A stretch of DNA of 64,000 nt from Pogostemon cablin (Eukaryota > Streptophyta > Magnoliopsida > Lamiales > Lamiaceae), in assembly GCA_023678885.1 (NCBI GenBank), contig CM042966.1, positions 25,868,028-25,932,027 of the forward strand, in the 5' to 3' direction. Every line of letters begins with the position of its first letter. Within the stretch, counting starts at the first letter, position 1. Both the position numbers and the translations under genes were made by a program. This document shows positions 46,456 to 57,836 of this stretch, piece by piece. A model generated the notes under the pieces. The model ran no database searches, was not told where the DNA came from, and worked only from the letters and a program-made list of their open reading frames with translations.

Positions 46456-49121
46456 TCAACTGCTCTCTTGTTTCGGTTGGTGCACACTTTCCAGACACTC
46501 TTTGGCTCTGTGAACCTTTGATTGGAGATAGAAAGACCCGTTCTTAGCGTTTCTTTCAAACAAGTTATCATACCTCTGAGGACAGTGAGAAAAAATTCAA
46601 GTTAAATAAATTGGCTTTCAGAATATGGAATTATGAATACTTTCTTGACCAACTGTGATTTCAGCAAGATGACAAACCTTCAAAACCTCTTCCCATGCGG
46701 TGTCCTCAGAAACTCCGAGGATTTGCCTCGCCTCTGCCTCGGTCATCATTTTGCTGCCACGCTTGATGTTTTGTACAGCTTCTTGTGCAACGCCGTTCTT
46801 TGAGGCATCTGTAATACATTATGAAAAAGTAAGTTACTTTCTAAGAACAAAGCTCAATACCATGCACAGTAACCCAGAAGAAAACAGCAACTGTAGAACA
46901 CAGTGATACCAAGAATTGAAATGTCTTAATGTATGAGTACTAAAACCTACTAGTTCATATATTAAATCAGGAATCAATTCATGTGCTAGTCTATGCAAAA
47001 TTTCTGAAGAGCCATAAACTGAATTGCAATTCAAAGGAAAAACTTACTCGCAAGTGCTTGACGATATGCTTGAGCAAACGCTCTTACCATTACGGTAGAG
47101 CCCATAATGAGCAAATTTGCAAGAATCCTGGCAGCCTGCAACAGAAAGTCACAACCACCAAATTACAGCATCAAATTCATTTCTTCAAATAGGACAGTTG
47201 AAGTTTATTCATAGTTAAATAGAACGTGAAATTCAAACAGGATGGAGAAAGACAAGCAAATACAACAATTGCTAAGAACCAATAACCTTAATTAGACACA
47301 GCATAGGATGTTTTTCATATGCTCGTTAAAGTTCCATTCTAGTTTTATTTTCATGCAACCTTGAGTGCTAAGATGAATCATGAACTGTGTGATACAAAGG
47401 TCTTAAACCAACACACTACTAGCAAAAAATATAATACTCCCTCCGTCCCACAATAACGTTCAAATTCTTTTGAGATGGAGGGAGTATAAAAGATGAATTG
47501 ATAAATATTTGATAAATGATGAACTTGTTATAATTTAAGGTAAATCAAGCATTGAGGTTTCTAAAGCCGCATGCATCTATTAAAATATCCAATAGTAAGT
47601 TGCAATACACAAGGAACACTCTAAAATAAGAACTAATAGAAGATTCATGAGACAAATATAAAGAAGGTGAACAGAAAAAGGACAAGAGTACACTACTATC
47701 CCAAATCTCCTTTCTACACTATTGTGCATATATTTACCAAGCAATTTACATCTTCGATTCTATAATCAGGATTTCCCTGAGATGTTCTTTAACCTTTCCT
47801 ATGAAAAGCTTGTAGCAGAATCTCAAGTAAATAATGCCATAAGCAGTTTTCAGGATATCCCCTGATAATGTAACCATAACTACAGCAGTATGTGAATTTC
47901 TTTGATTTCTCCTAACATGTCTTTCACCTTGACCTATATTCAGACAAGATTTGGAAGAGGTGTCTACAATTCATGACAGATGCGCGACAGAAAAGAAGGA
48001 CGTTGTCCGCGGCCGCCTTCATTGAGTTTGTTAGGATTATCTCAAGTAGAAAGAGTTGTATGCAGTTTTTAAGATCACCCCTGATAATCCAACTACAGCT
48101 ACATACATGTGTTTCTGTTGTCTACTTGCACGTCAGTTTGTAGCATAATCCCAAGTAGATAGTGCTATATGCAATTTTAAAGATCTAGCTTTAAAGTTTT
48201 TTTTTGTAACCTCAAACTACAACTCCATGTTAATGATAGAAAGAAAAACATAAATTTCTCCGGAATACAATATTTGGATTTCAGGGCACAAGTAGCTGAA
48301 CTATGAATTTTTCAGATGTATTTACATCAGTGTGGTAATTGTTAAGGCATTCTTTTTTACTTTGCAGAAAGCCAGAAATTAATCACAGAGAAAAAAGCTA
48401 AGGGAAAGAAAAAAGGAGGGGTAACTTCTGAAAAAACTGCATATCAAATGGAATGCTGATGTTAACTTTTTAAGAAAGATAAAGGGTGATTTCATGAAGC
48501 AAAAGTGTCACTAATTTGACCATGAAATGTTCTTTATATATCCATTAAATAAAACAAAAAGAATCCCCGATTCTAATTAAGGAGAAAAAACCCAAAAAAT
48601 AACTAGTGTAGCTAGTTCCATCCTCAAATATTTATCATCACACTTGTATTAAAGCAGGCCTGTCATATTTCACACTTGAAAAGGAACTAACTATATGTAT
48701 TACATGATTTATTCATGTTTGTAAAGGAGTGTACAGCCCAACCACTTGAAATCTCACATCTCACTCAAGATTAGCAAACTCCACCAGATCACTGAGTTTA
48801 GATTAGAGTCTTGTTTCCTCATCAATTTTTAGATAGATAACCAAGAACTCATACGAAGCCTATCTAAGAAATCACTCGAGATTAGCAATCGCCACCAGAT
48901 CACTGAGTTTAGACTAGAGTTTTGTTTCCTCAACAATTTTTAGATAGATAACCAAGAAGTCGTACGAAGCCTATCTTTATAACATTGCAGAAGAAATTGT
49001 CCCACAAAATATTCATACAGATATATATAAGCTTGTTGTATTCTAAAATAATGGCCATCAAATTATACGTCTTGTTATGTTATGTATTGCATGAGATAAA
49101 ACTCAGAGCAGAGCATACCAT
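46456..49121 (-). CDS. PAM16: PAM16 / TIM16, mitochondrial import motor subunit
   Basis: J-like protein of the presequence translocase motor on the matrix face of the inner membrane; it pairs with the J-protein PAM14/TIM14 and restrains its stimulation of mitochondrial Hsp70 (family knowledge). Coding exons on the minus strand: 49119-49121 (the ATG alone), 47048-47135, 46678-46808, 46456-46575, all with GT-AG sites; 113 residues, the family size. Signature: AARILANLLIMGS at the N-terminus (hydrophobic membrane-associating segment), FAQAYRQALANASKNG, then the J-like domain MTEAEARQILGVSEDTAWEE, VLKRYDNLFERNAKNGSFYL, QSKVHRAKECLE, with no HPD motif, as expected. The start codon sits at the end of a small exon (49119-49166), directly at its donor; the first coding intron is about 2 kb and was the source of local duplications. 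Upstream non-coding exon at about 49681-49800. Confidence 0.93.
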
Positions 49122-49355
49122 AGCTAAAGGTGGTAAATCACCCTTCAATTTTGAACTCCAGATAACCTACATCACGATAAGAAGAAAAGAGTTCAGCAAC
49201 TTCGATTGGCCAAAATTGTCTCAACCCATAATCTCATTCTCCCACTAAAACATGTTATGATAATCATATGACCACAGAATTCAACCAGCGCATAATTTAT
49301 CTACTTTGAAAGCCATTAGCTTAATAATCTCAAACAATCTTTGTTAACAAAATAA
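47280..49355 (-). repeat. PAM16 intron/exon block, original copy
   Basis: Intron 1 of the coding region plus the ATG exon. It recurs at 54850-59430 and in part at 54594-54848. Within it, a 107-bp unit is tandemly doubled (about 48761-48977; CACCAGATCACTGAGTTTAG in each), while the 54850 copy has one unit. Confidence 0.85.
47437..47484. mobile_element. 48-bp Stowaway-like mini element in PAM16 intron
   Basis: CTCCCTCCGTCCC at 47437 and GATGGAGGGAG ending at 47484, flanked by TA each side. Essentially two termini with almost no interior. The duplicated block has an AT run at the same position. Confidence 0.75.
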
Positions 49356-49680
49356 TTTTTCAACTCAAGAAATTAAAGTCCATCCTTTAAACTAATTCTA
49401 AACTGTAGAACAAAATAACAATGATAATATAGTAATAATAATACATAACCTATTCGAGAATCCGTACCCAATACCAAACCAAATTGTGATTATAATTATT
49501 TTTGAAAAGAGATGGAGAAAAATATTTTTTCAATCGGTGAACAGTGATACGTGGAAATATGATTACATGTCAGACAGACTCCATTCACTCACAAAAAAGA
49601 AAGAAATATAAAAACCAAACAATGCATGAATAAATTAAATCCTAACATATCACTAAAATATCGAAACAAAAAACCCCTAC

Positions 49681-49830
49681 CTTGAAGTTGGGGAACTTTT
49701 GGGGAAAATTTGAATCTTAGAAGAATTAGGAAAGGCTACGAAAGCTGGAACAGCAACGGCAGCTGGAGGAGAGAAATAGTTATAGCTGTGCGCGAGAGAA
49801 ATAAGGACTTGATTTTGCTGTTAAAATTTC
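49681..49830 (-). promoter_or_regulatory. PAM16 first (non-coding) exon and upstream edge
   Basis: Minus strand has a donor CTTCAAG|GTAGGG at 49681 and, upstream, gene-like sequence with GCTGTTCCAGCTTTCGTAGC. The block 49530-49860 is duplicated at 50880-51190. Confidence 0.6.
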
Positions 49831-50869
49831 ATCTTTCAGTAAAATTAATATACTTAAATAGTTGTGATATGTATTTAACAAAAAAAATATTATTTCTTGT
49901 GAAATAATTTTCCATTTTTTTTTTGGGAAATAATAATTCTGTAGTCGGCAAGAGATAATAGCAGCATTGATCTATAAGTGGAACCCAACCAATAATCATT
50001 CTATTAGTTTGATAGTTTCAGTTTTTCACGTTTGGCTGTGACTCTTACACCGCAAGCCACCCTATGAAAGCAGAATCAACCAGAACCGTTTAACTGAGAA
50101 GTAAAAATACTCTTACAAGTTGCAACAAGAAATTTAATAACCAAAACCATCGACATCAATTTTAAAACAGCCCGCAATTACAACGAGACATGGTTGGTGA
50201 GAAACGCAAGCCTGTCTAGTCTGGTTTATAACAAAAAGCATAATAATTTTTAAACTCAGAAAAAGAGAATCTACAGCTCAGTGTCCATTAAAAATAGCAG
50301 AAACTATGAATCGAAGTAAAATGCAGAAGATTTACAAGCTTTGGTAGAGTTCATCATGTGCCACATTAGACAGCAATAAACCTCAAGAAAAATACACAGC
50401 TACATAAATTCTCACAATTACGACTTTTGTCGGCAAAATACAGTAAGGATGAACAAAATCAGGATCATTGGCAAAAGGAAAAGCATATTATAAATTCCGA
50501 CAATTAGTTTAATCCAAATTGACAACATTGACTTCAGCTAAAAAAATGCATACTGAAAATGCCGATCTAACCAATATCAGATTAGACGACCAAACAGTTA
50601 ATGAGAAGTACACACAGCATGAGTCAGTTACCAACCAAAAATGCTTTAAAGTAACCAGCAAGATTCAGTAAGCTATCCAATAAAGAGATTGGAGAGAGGA
50701 TAGATTAAGCAGATTACCAGAATAATTATTCTACAGAATAATTGACGTATGCGATCCCGACACAAAAAATTGGCATTTCCTGATGATTTAAGATCTACAT
50801 CAGGAAATTGATAAATTGCAAAAATAATTGATAAAAATTAAGTTAAGCTTCCATTCTTTTGTCTTTTGA

Positions 50870-51190
50870 CTCTTTTCAATCGGTATCGCGACGAGTTATG
50901 ATATATGTCAAACAGATTCCATTCACGCACAAAAAAGAAAGAAATTTAAAAACCAAACAACGCATGAATAAATTCAATCCTAACATATCACTAAAATATC
51001 GTAACCTAAAATCCCATACCTTGAAATTGGGGAACTTTTGGGGAAAATCTGAATCTTAGAAGAATTAGGAGAGGCTGCGAAAGCTGGAACAGCAACGGCG
51101 GCGGGAGAAGAGAAATAAGGGCTTGATTTTGCTGTTAAAATTTCGTTTTTCAGTCAAATTAATAATACCTAAAATAGTTGTGATACGTAT
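50870..51190 (-). repeat. Duplicate of PAM16 first-exon region
   Basis: High similarity to 49530-49860, with its own donor CTTCAAG|... kept as TTTCAAG|GTATGG at 51020. Could serve as an alternative first exon and promoter; roughly 1.33 kb separates the copies. Between them (49861-50869) I see only AT-rich non-coding sequence. Confidence 0.75.
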
Positions 51191-51244
51191 ATTTAACATG
51201 CTCTTTAGAAATTTAGTATCATAGGTATGTGTATATTACTTTGA

Positions 51245-51540
51245 TTTAAATGACATACATTTTAATTAATAAAAAGTACTTATTTTGTTCCAAATGATAT
51301 AAACTTTTCATTAATATTTTTATTCTTTGAAAAATAAAGGGTACATTTTTATAATAAAGGGTATATAATTTAACACAAAATTCTAAAGGAGCGGGTGTTG
51401 TCCATGCATCCAGATACACACAATAATTTTCTTTAGAAAATAAAGGATACACATCTGTATACTAAAGGATATACAATTTAACATAAAATTCTAAAGGCAC
51501 ATGAAATGTGGTCTGTGTGCCCGAATGTACATGAGTTTTT
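51245..51540 (-). repeat. Dispersed repeat family R1, copy 3 (inverted)
   Basis: Inverse of the 4510 and 19310 copies: TTCTAAAGG, AAAGGGTATATAATTTAACA and ACATGAGTTTTTGCCAT near the right edge. Contains a partial internal duplication (TTCTAAAGG and ATAAAGG units twice). Confidence 0.6.
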
Positions 51541-51545
51541 GCCAT

Positions 51546-53524
51546 TAAGAAAAGAAATATCGTTTCTTGGGAAATAATTTTCCATCTTTTACTTTCTAAA
51601 ATCAAGGACGATAACTGCCTTGTTATTTTATTTTTTCATTTATTATTTATATTTTTATATGAGAGTAGAAAATTTGCAGGATTTATATCTGCCCATCTGA
51701 TATTGACAGACAACGGATTAGGCTTTCTCGATAATTCCAGATTGCCTGCCCAAACTTTTTCTCTTGACTCCTCAAAATTTAAGGAGTACTTTGATAAAGA
51801 GCAATTTTAATTAGGAGTCTTTTTTTTTTTCTCCAGACATAATCTTTATATTTTCTTTTTTAATGTCCCTTCATGGAGTATTATTTTTCTTTTATTGATT
51901 GTTCATCATTAACCCTTACACTTCTTTTATTATTATTATTTTTTTCAATCAAATCCTTTTCCTTCTTAATTTTGATCAATAAAATCCCTCATTTTCTTAA
52001 AATAGAACATTAATATACTCCTGTCAATGGTGTTAAAATACTAAACATCATCATAAGAAAAAAAAAAAGAAAAAGTTTGATGCCTAATATTTTAGTACCG
52101 TTAATTAATAATTAAAGGGGTACATTATTTTTCTATTTTAAGAAAACTAAGAACTTAATTGTCCATATTTGAAATGAAAAGAATAAATAGAAAAAAATGT
52201 TCAGGGGTTATTTGATCATCTAATATAAAATCGAGGTCTACTTTGACCTTTATCCAAACTAAAATGATTATTGTAATAAAGTATATGGAAAATGATTTTG
52301 GATATATATATATATAAATTTGAAGGGTGTAAATATTTTTTTAAATTGAAATGTTAAAATAAAGATTGTATTGGAGATTATCTTTATGATAAAATAGGAA
52401 TACTTTTCTCTTTACATTAGCTTTCAGATATGTTCTTAAACGTTAACTGTACACATAACAATAACTATATAATTTTTTAGTAAATAGAAAATTGCATATG
52501 TAATAAAAATTGCAACTCGGAAGTTTCAGAATTCATATTTCTAAAAGAAAAAAAAAACTATTGATCTTCTTTTGTGATGAATCGATTATTTAAGTTGGGT
52601 AGCTATTCGCACCCTCAAAATAGTTAAACATACCTCAAAGCATATTTAAATTTAAAATTTCTTAACTGATACTAGAAAAATACCATGTTTAAAAATGTAA
52701 ATCCCATTGAAACCCCCATTGACACTCTCATCCTATCTCCTCCCTGCAACCTATATCGAATGCGGCCATAGCCACACCGCCCGACATATCCAAAACAAAA
52801 TGGAAGATATTGGAAAGAAAAAAGAAGGGCTTCATTCTAAGTTTAGGCTTGAAGAACTCGTATGTGACGAGCATGGCAAGTGTAAGCACAAGATCGCCAC
52901 CACAATCGGAAAGACGTCGCAGAAGGTGCAGGAGATGGAGGGGGGAACGCTGCCATAAGCAAAGCTAAGGATGCAATTACCGATCATAATAGTGTTAGGA
53001 TTTTGGAAGAAGAGATGGTGGAGAGAGGATGAGACTCAATCGGATTCTGCATTGAGAGAGGGGAGTTTCAACGGAAGTATTAATTTGTAACAAGGGCATT
53101 ATTGTCATATTCATTAGGAAAATATTAAATTTAAACATCTAGTAATTTTGGGATGTAAATAGCCGTCCTTATTTAAGTTATAATAATTGTAGTTTTAAAA
53201 CACTATATTTTCGAAAAATATTTTCATTACTTTATTATATTTTAATCTTCATTTGAGAACAATAAATTAGGTCAAGAACCTAATGTCAAGATCACATTAA
53301 GAAAGATAAATTACTTCAAAACAGTGTTGCAATGACCAAATTTCAAAATCATCATTCATTGCAGATGAGTCAAAACTTTTAGTAAAATCTTGCAAATAAA
53401 GACATTACTTCAAAACAGTGTTGCTATGACCAAATTTCTAAGATATACCGTGAATGCAACGATCATAAAAAGAGATATATCTACATGCAGATAGAGAACC
53501 ACTCCAAATTAAGAAACTTGGGGT
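51546..53524. other. AT-rich spacer with one short open frame
   Basis: Mostly AT-rich with no features. A frame of 83 codons (+ 52707-52958; contains CDEHGKCKHKIATTIGKTS) sits in more balanced DNA at 52720-53050. I recognise no family and would not call it a gene. Confidence 0.35.
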
Positions 53525-54134
53525 CTAGTTCTCTGTCCAAGTGTGTTGACACTTGATGCACGTGTAAAATACCGTCATGGGTTCATCAGCTGACCTCGTC
53601 TGCTCTTGCATGAAGCTAGCTTTCCCATGTCCACAGTCGGAGCAAGTCACTGCACATCAACACCCAAAATTAAACGATGATCACAATCCATCACTACTAG
53701 TATACTGCTTCCATCTGTTGTGATGGAAACATTCAAACACACACCACTCTGTGGTGAATTTTAATGAAAAACCCGTCTATTCCTTCAACTTCAGAAGCAT
53801 CAATATGGAAATAAACAACGAAGAAATGGATTTACGAAAGCCAATCTGCAGTTTCCTTCATGTTCCTGCGGTCATCTTTAGAGAAAATTGGATCCACAGG
53901 TTTCTTAATTAGGCGAGCATGTCTCGTTATTTTAACCTGAAAACGAACCATCAATATTTTCCCATCAGTGAATGTCAATACAACACAAACACGGAGAGAA
54001 TAATGGAGCAAGCATTATACCTTGTTCTCTATTTGGCATATGTAAGGGCATGTTGGACAGGAAAATCTGGCAGGCTGCTCCATCTGAGGCAACTCAAACA
54101 GCAGCATGTTTGCACAGTATGGACAGAACTCCAT
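53525..54134 (-). CDS. RPC11: RNA polymerase III subunit RPC11-type zinc-ribbon protein, possibly broken
   Basis: RPC11/C11 is the TFIIS-like subunit of RNA polymerase III used for transcript cleavage and termination (family knowledge). Minus strand: exon 54021-54134 encodes MEFCPYCANMLLFELP and FSCPTCPYIC, the N-terminal four-cysteine ribbon; exon ending at 53936 encodes VKITRHARLIKKPVDPIFSK and KDDRRNMKET; exon 53525-53649 encodes VTCSDCGHGKASF, MQEQTRSADEPMTVFY, CIKCQHTWTEN, the C-terminal ribbon with its QTRSADEP signature. Total would be about 110 residues, the family size. Problem: the only good GT donor of exon 2 (after 53836) leaves two spare bases where exon 3 needs one, so the join shifts frame into an early stop. 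Either a non-consensus splice site is used or the gene is dead; both ribbons are well preserved, which favours function. Confidence 0.8.
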
Positions 54135-54593
54135 TTCTGATCTACTATCACAAACAAATTCTCAAATTTTAGAAAAATATTAATTTTACTACAGTCGCTT
54201 AATTACTACATACAATTATGCAATCATCCATGAAATCTTAAATCAAATTCAATTGCGCAGAGCAGTGCAGTAGACAATTATTTTATTTTTTAAACACCAT
54301 CATCTTTGATTATTTTGGAAAAATTTCAGAAAAGGTGGTTGGTTGTGCTGGTTTCTCTAGTACACAATTTTGAAAAGTTCAAAACGCTAACCCTACCCTA
54401 ATGTCTAATCAAATTCTAAATATGAATAATAAAGTCCATTTCCTCCCAAATAAGTGATAAGAATCGCTGGAAAAGTACAAAAAATCAAGTGACAAAAAAA
54501 AAAGAAAGATAATTCAGACATGTTGGCACATCTTTAGCTTAAAAAAGGCGCACAGTGACAAAAAGAACTGAAAAAAGGCGCATGGGTATGCTT

Positions 54594-54848
54594 AAATATC
54601 CACAAGAAGTTGTAATACATACATATATTCTAAAATAAGAATCAATATAAGTTTCACAGAGAAATAAGAAGGTGAACTGGAGAAGGACAAGAGTACACAG
54701 TTGTCATAAACTCCCACTTTGTATTAAGCATGAATTATGATTCACTGAGTTTAATATAGACCCTTGTTCCTCATCAATTTTTAGATATATAATTAATGAC
54801 TCATATGAAGTCTGTCTTAATAACATAGCAGAAGAGTTTGCCTCACTG
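54594..54848 (-). repeat. Partial copy of the PAM16 intron block
   Basis: First part matches about 47586-47695 (TCTAAAATAAGAA, GGACAAGAGTACAC). The second part matches the 107-bp unit (CACTGAGTTTA, CCTCATCAATTTTTAGATA). The middle about 1 kb is missing. Directly abuts the larger copy. Confidence 0.75.
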
Positions 54849-54975
54849 GATGATCCTAATTAGACACATCATAGGATGTTTCTCATATGCTCGTTGAAGT
54901 TCCATTCAAGTTTTAATCTCATGCAACCTTGAGTTATGATAATTCATAAACTGTTTAATAGCAAACAAACAAAAA

Positions 54976-54977
<2 letters not shown>

Positions 54978-55058
<81 letters not shown>
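54978..55058. repeat. AT microsatellite
   Basis: About 80 bases of pure AT dinucleotide, at the position that holds the 48-bp Stowaway-like element in the original copy. Confidence 0.95.
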
Positions 55059-55064
<6 letters not shown>

Positions 55065-55222
55065 GAATTGATACAAATGTGATAAATGATGAACTCATTA
55101 TAATTTAAAATCAAGCATTGAGGTTTCTAAAGCAGTATGCATCTATTGAAATATCCAATAGTAAGTTGCAATACACAAGGAACACTCTAAAAGAAGAATA
55201 ATAGAAGGTCCACGAGACAAAC

Positions 55223-57836
55223 TGTAACACCCCGTAAGTTCACACCGAAAATTTTTTTTTGTCATGGCCCGATCCCTAAAGCCTACTACTTTCCAAACAC
55301 TTACAGCCCATAATGTTCAACCCAGCCCACTTATATATATATTTTTTTCTCTACCGAAACATAAGAAGTAAAAATTTAGATTTCTTATTTCCCAAGAAAA
55401 ATCAAATCGTGATCTTAAATCTTCATTAAAGAAGATATATTTCCTCTTATCATCTCCTCTATTTGTGGGAAGTTTGTTAAACTCGGCAGAGGATATTTTC
55501 TTGGAAGCGGTCCAGCTGTACGTATATAAGTCACATTCTATTGTTTCTTTCCCACTTCCTATACGCTAAATTCACGTTCGCTCGGCTGCAACCAGAGGAA
55601 GGTTTCGAAGGAGGCACCGATCGTGACATTAATACACAAGTTTAAGTCTTCGCAAGTTATTAGGGTGGGGATTCTTTCATACTTATATGTGTTAGATGAT
55701 TACGTATGTGCCAATTGAATTAAACTTGTATTTGTTGTCACTTATGAGTTGATGATCATACTTGAATGCTATGAAATATTATATGGCATGGGTATGGGCT
55801 GCATAAGTGCCATACTATAGCACGGGTATGGGCTGTAATGGTGCCATACTATAGCATGGGTAAGGGCTGTGAAGGAGTGCCTTACTAACGAATCGCGATA
55901 TCGTAAAGTTACACGGATAAGGGCCGAAAGGTGCCTTATTATGACATGATAAGTTTGTATTGTAAGTGATTTCAATTCTCGTATATGGATTGTTCGACGT
56001 ATATAAGCATGTTTAGATCTTCACTGAGCGTGTGGTTGATCACCCCGATAATTATTTTATCTCAGGTTAAGCGGCGAAAGCGTACGAGCGGGGGTGCATA
56101 GGCGGAGAGGCTAAATAAAACATTTAATATACTTCAGTATATTTGATGCGTAGTTTCAAGTCCTTTTTATTTAAAGTATTAACGTTTAAAACTCATAGTA
56201 TTGGGTTGCAGTATGAATGACTGGTTTTGAACGTTAACACCTGAGTCTAATGGATGTTATTTCCAATAAATTGATCTGGAGTTACATGTTTTTAAAGTAT
56301 GTCGAGCCTTTGTTTCGTGATATGTGGTACGATGGAGTAGCTCTTGGAATTTGGGTATTTTGTATGTGCAGGTAGAGGTTTTACGTGGTTAGATAAGGTA
56401 TATTACTGACGTGAATGTATACATGTATGTCTCCAGTTGTGCAGCGGAAGTTATTGGGCAAAGGATGTGCATGTTTGCTGCTAAATAGTGTTTCTGTTAG
56501 TTTGTACATGTTAGTGATGTTTGGGTGACCGATGTTTGGGTGACCGACCTGTACATAATTGTGCAAGCATACATGTGTATATAAATTGATTTCATTGTTG
56601 GTAGACTGTAGCAAGTTTGGGTTTCGGCTAGCAGCATGTTAAATTGGTAAGTATGTATACAAGTGTGTGTCCTGTATGCATGAAGTTAGTGGGATTGTTA
56701 GTAGGTGACTTGTACCTTGTGGTACCACCTACGTTATGCAAGTCGAACTGAATAATTTCTTTTGCATGTGGGTAATAGTAATTAATTAGTAAGTTTAGGT
56801 GGTACAAGTGGAAACGATTTTTGGCATTGAGGTCAACTGGTTACTTGCAACATATTCAGAAGGCTCTTCACATTACTAAATTGTATCTACGTGTCAGCAT
56901 ATGAGGATTTTTATTTTAGTTTCTAACTTACAAAATTTACAAGTCCTGTATGTTTAATTCCGTGACAAATTTTGGGAAATAATCTTGTAGTCCCTTATTT
57001 TTAAAGCTTCTGCAACAATACTACTATAAATTTTAATAGAGTTTGCAGAAAACTTAGGGGTATTGATGTGTTAATTCAAGTTGCATGCAACCTGTTATAC
57101 CACAGAAGTTATAGGATATAGTGGCATTTCTTGAAATCTTGCAGAGTTGAACTTACTGTCCTTCCCTAGAAAGTTTTCAGAAATTTGCAGAGTTGAACTT
57201 ACTGTCCTATTTAAAAAAAAGGGTTTGCAGAAGATCCTAAACTTACTGTCCTCTTGAAATTTTGCAGAATTAGGAGTTGCAAGTTAGATTTCATACTTAT
57301 TGTCCTCATTGAAATTTTTGCAGAATTGAATTAATACTTACTGTCCTACCTTAGATTTTGCAGAAAGTAGGAATGAAACTTATAGGCCTTCTTGCAAGTT
57401 TTTTTGCAGAATGTTGCAAATGATACTGCACAAGCCTTGGTCTTTTTAAAAAAAAGGTCATGTATGTTTGCAGGACATGGTTTTTGAAGGAACTTTCAGC
57501 CTTTTTCATTTAAAACTTTTGCAAAATACTTTAGTTGATATTCTAAAATAGAAATTTGCAGAACTTAAAGGATTAATCCCTCGACTAGACCCCTTTGCTC
57601 ATAAATTATTTTGCTAAAGCTTGTAGAATGCTAGTGGGACAAACAACTCATTTGCTAACTCTTTCTTTGTTAGATAATTTTTGTTAGTTGCTGAAATTTA
57701 TAGGATCATTTCTACTTCCTCCTTGTTTGCAAATTATTTCCGACATGGTAAAGTAAAAATTTTAATCATGCCCCATTTAATATTCTAATTCAAAATGCTA
57801 CTTCGAATTTTCCTTGATAATATTTGGGGCGTGACA
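55223..57836 (+). mobile_element. Solo LTR of a gypsy-type retrotransposon, copy 2
   Basis: 2614 bp, TGTAACACCCCG at the start and GGGGCGTGACA at the end, perfect 5-bp target duplication CAAAC at 55218-55222 and 57837-57841. Full-length relative of 14430-17061 in opposite orientation. No internal domain. It interrupts the duplicated PAM16 block, so it inserted after that duplication. It carries a GGGTATGGGCTGTAATGGTG tandem at 55780-55880 and the CTTACTGTCCT array at 57130-57400. A TATATAAG at about 55524 may be its TATA box (inference). Confidence 0.92.
57130..57400 (+). repeat. AACTTACTGTCCT array inside solo LTR
   Basis: About six imperfect units with TTTGCAGA and AACTTACTGTCCT. Same array as 14880-15130 inverted. 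Confidence 0.8.

Noticed and set aside
46425..46456. PAM16 ending at TAA 46425-46427
   Set aside because: An initial reading skipped bases; careful codon reading reaches TGA at 46456-46458, giving 113 residues.
52707..52958. 83-codon frame with CDEHGKCKHKIATT
   Set aside because: A C-H-C-H-like spacing is suggestive, but there is no known domain, no intron structure and no start context; left as an open frame in the spacer.
54134..54140. Plus-strand frames at 53919-54172 over the RPC11-type exon
   Set aside because: Antisense shadows of the minus-strand zinc-ribbon exon.
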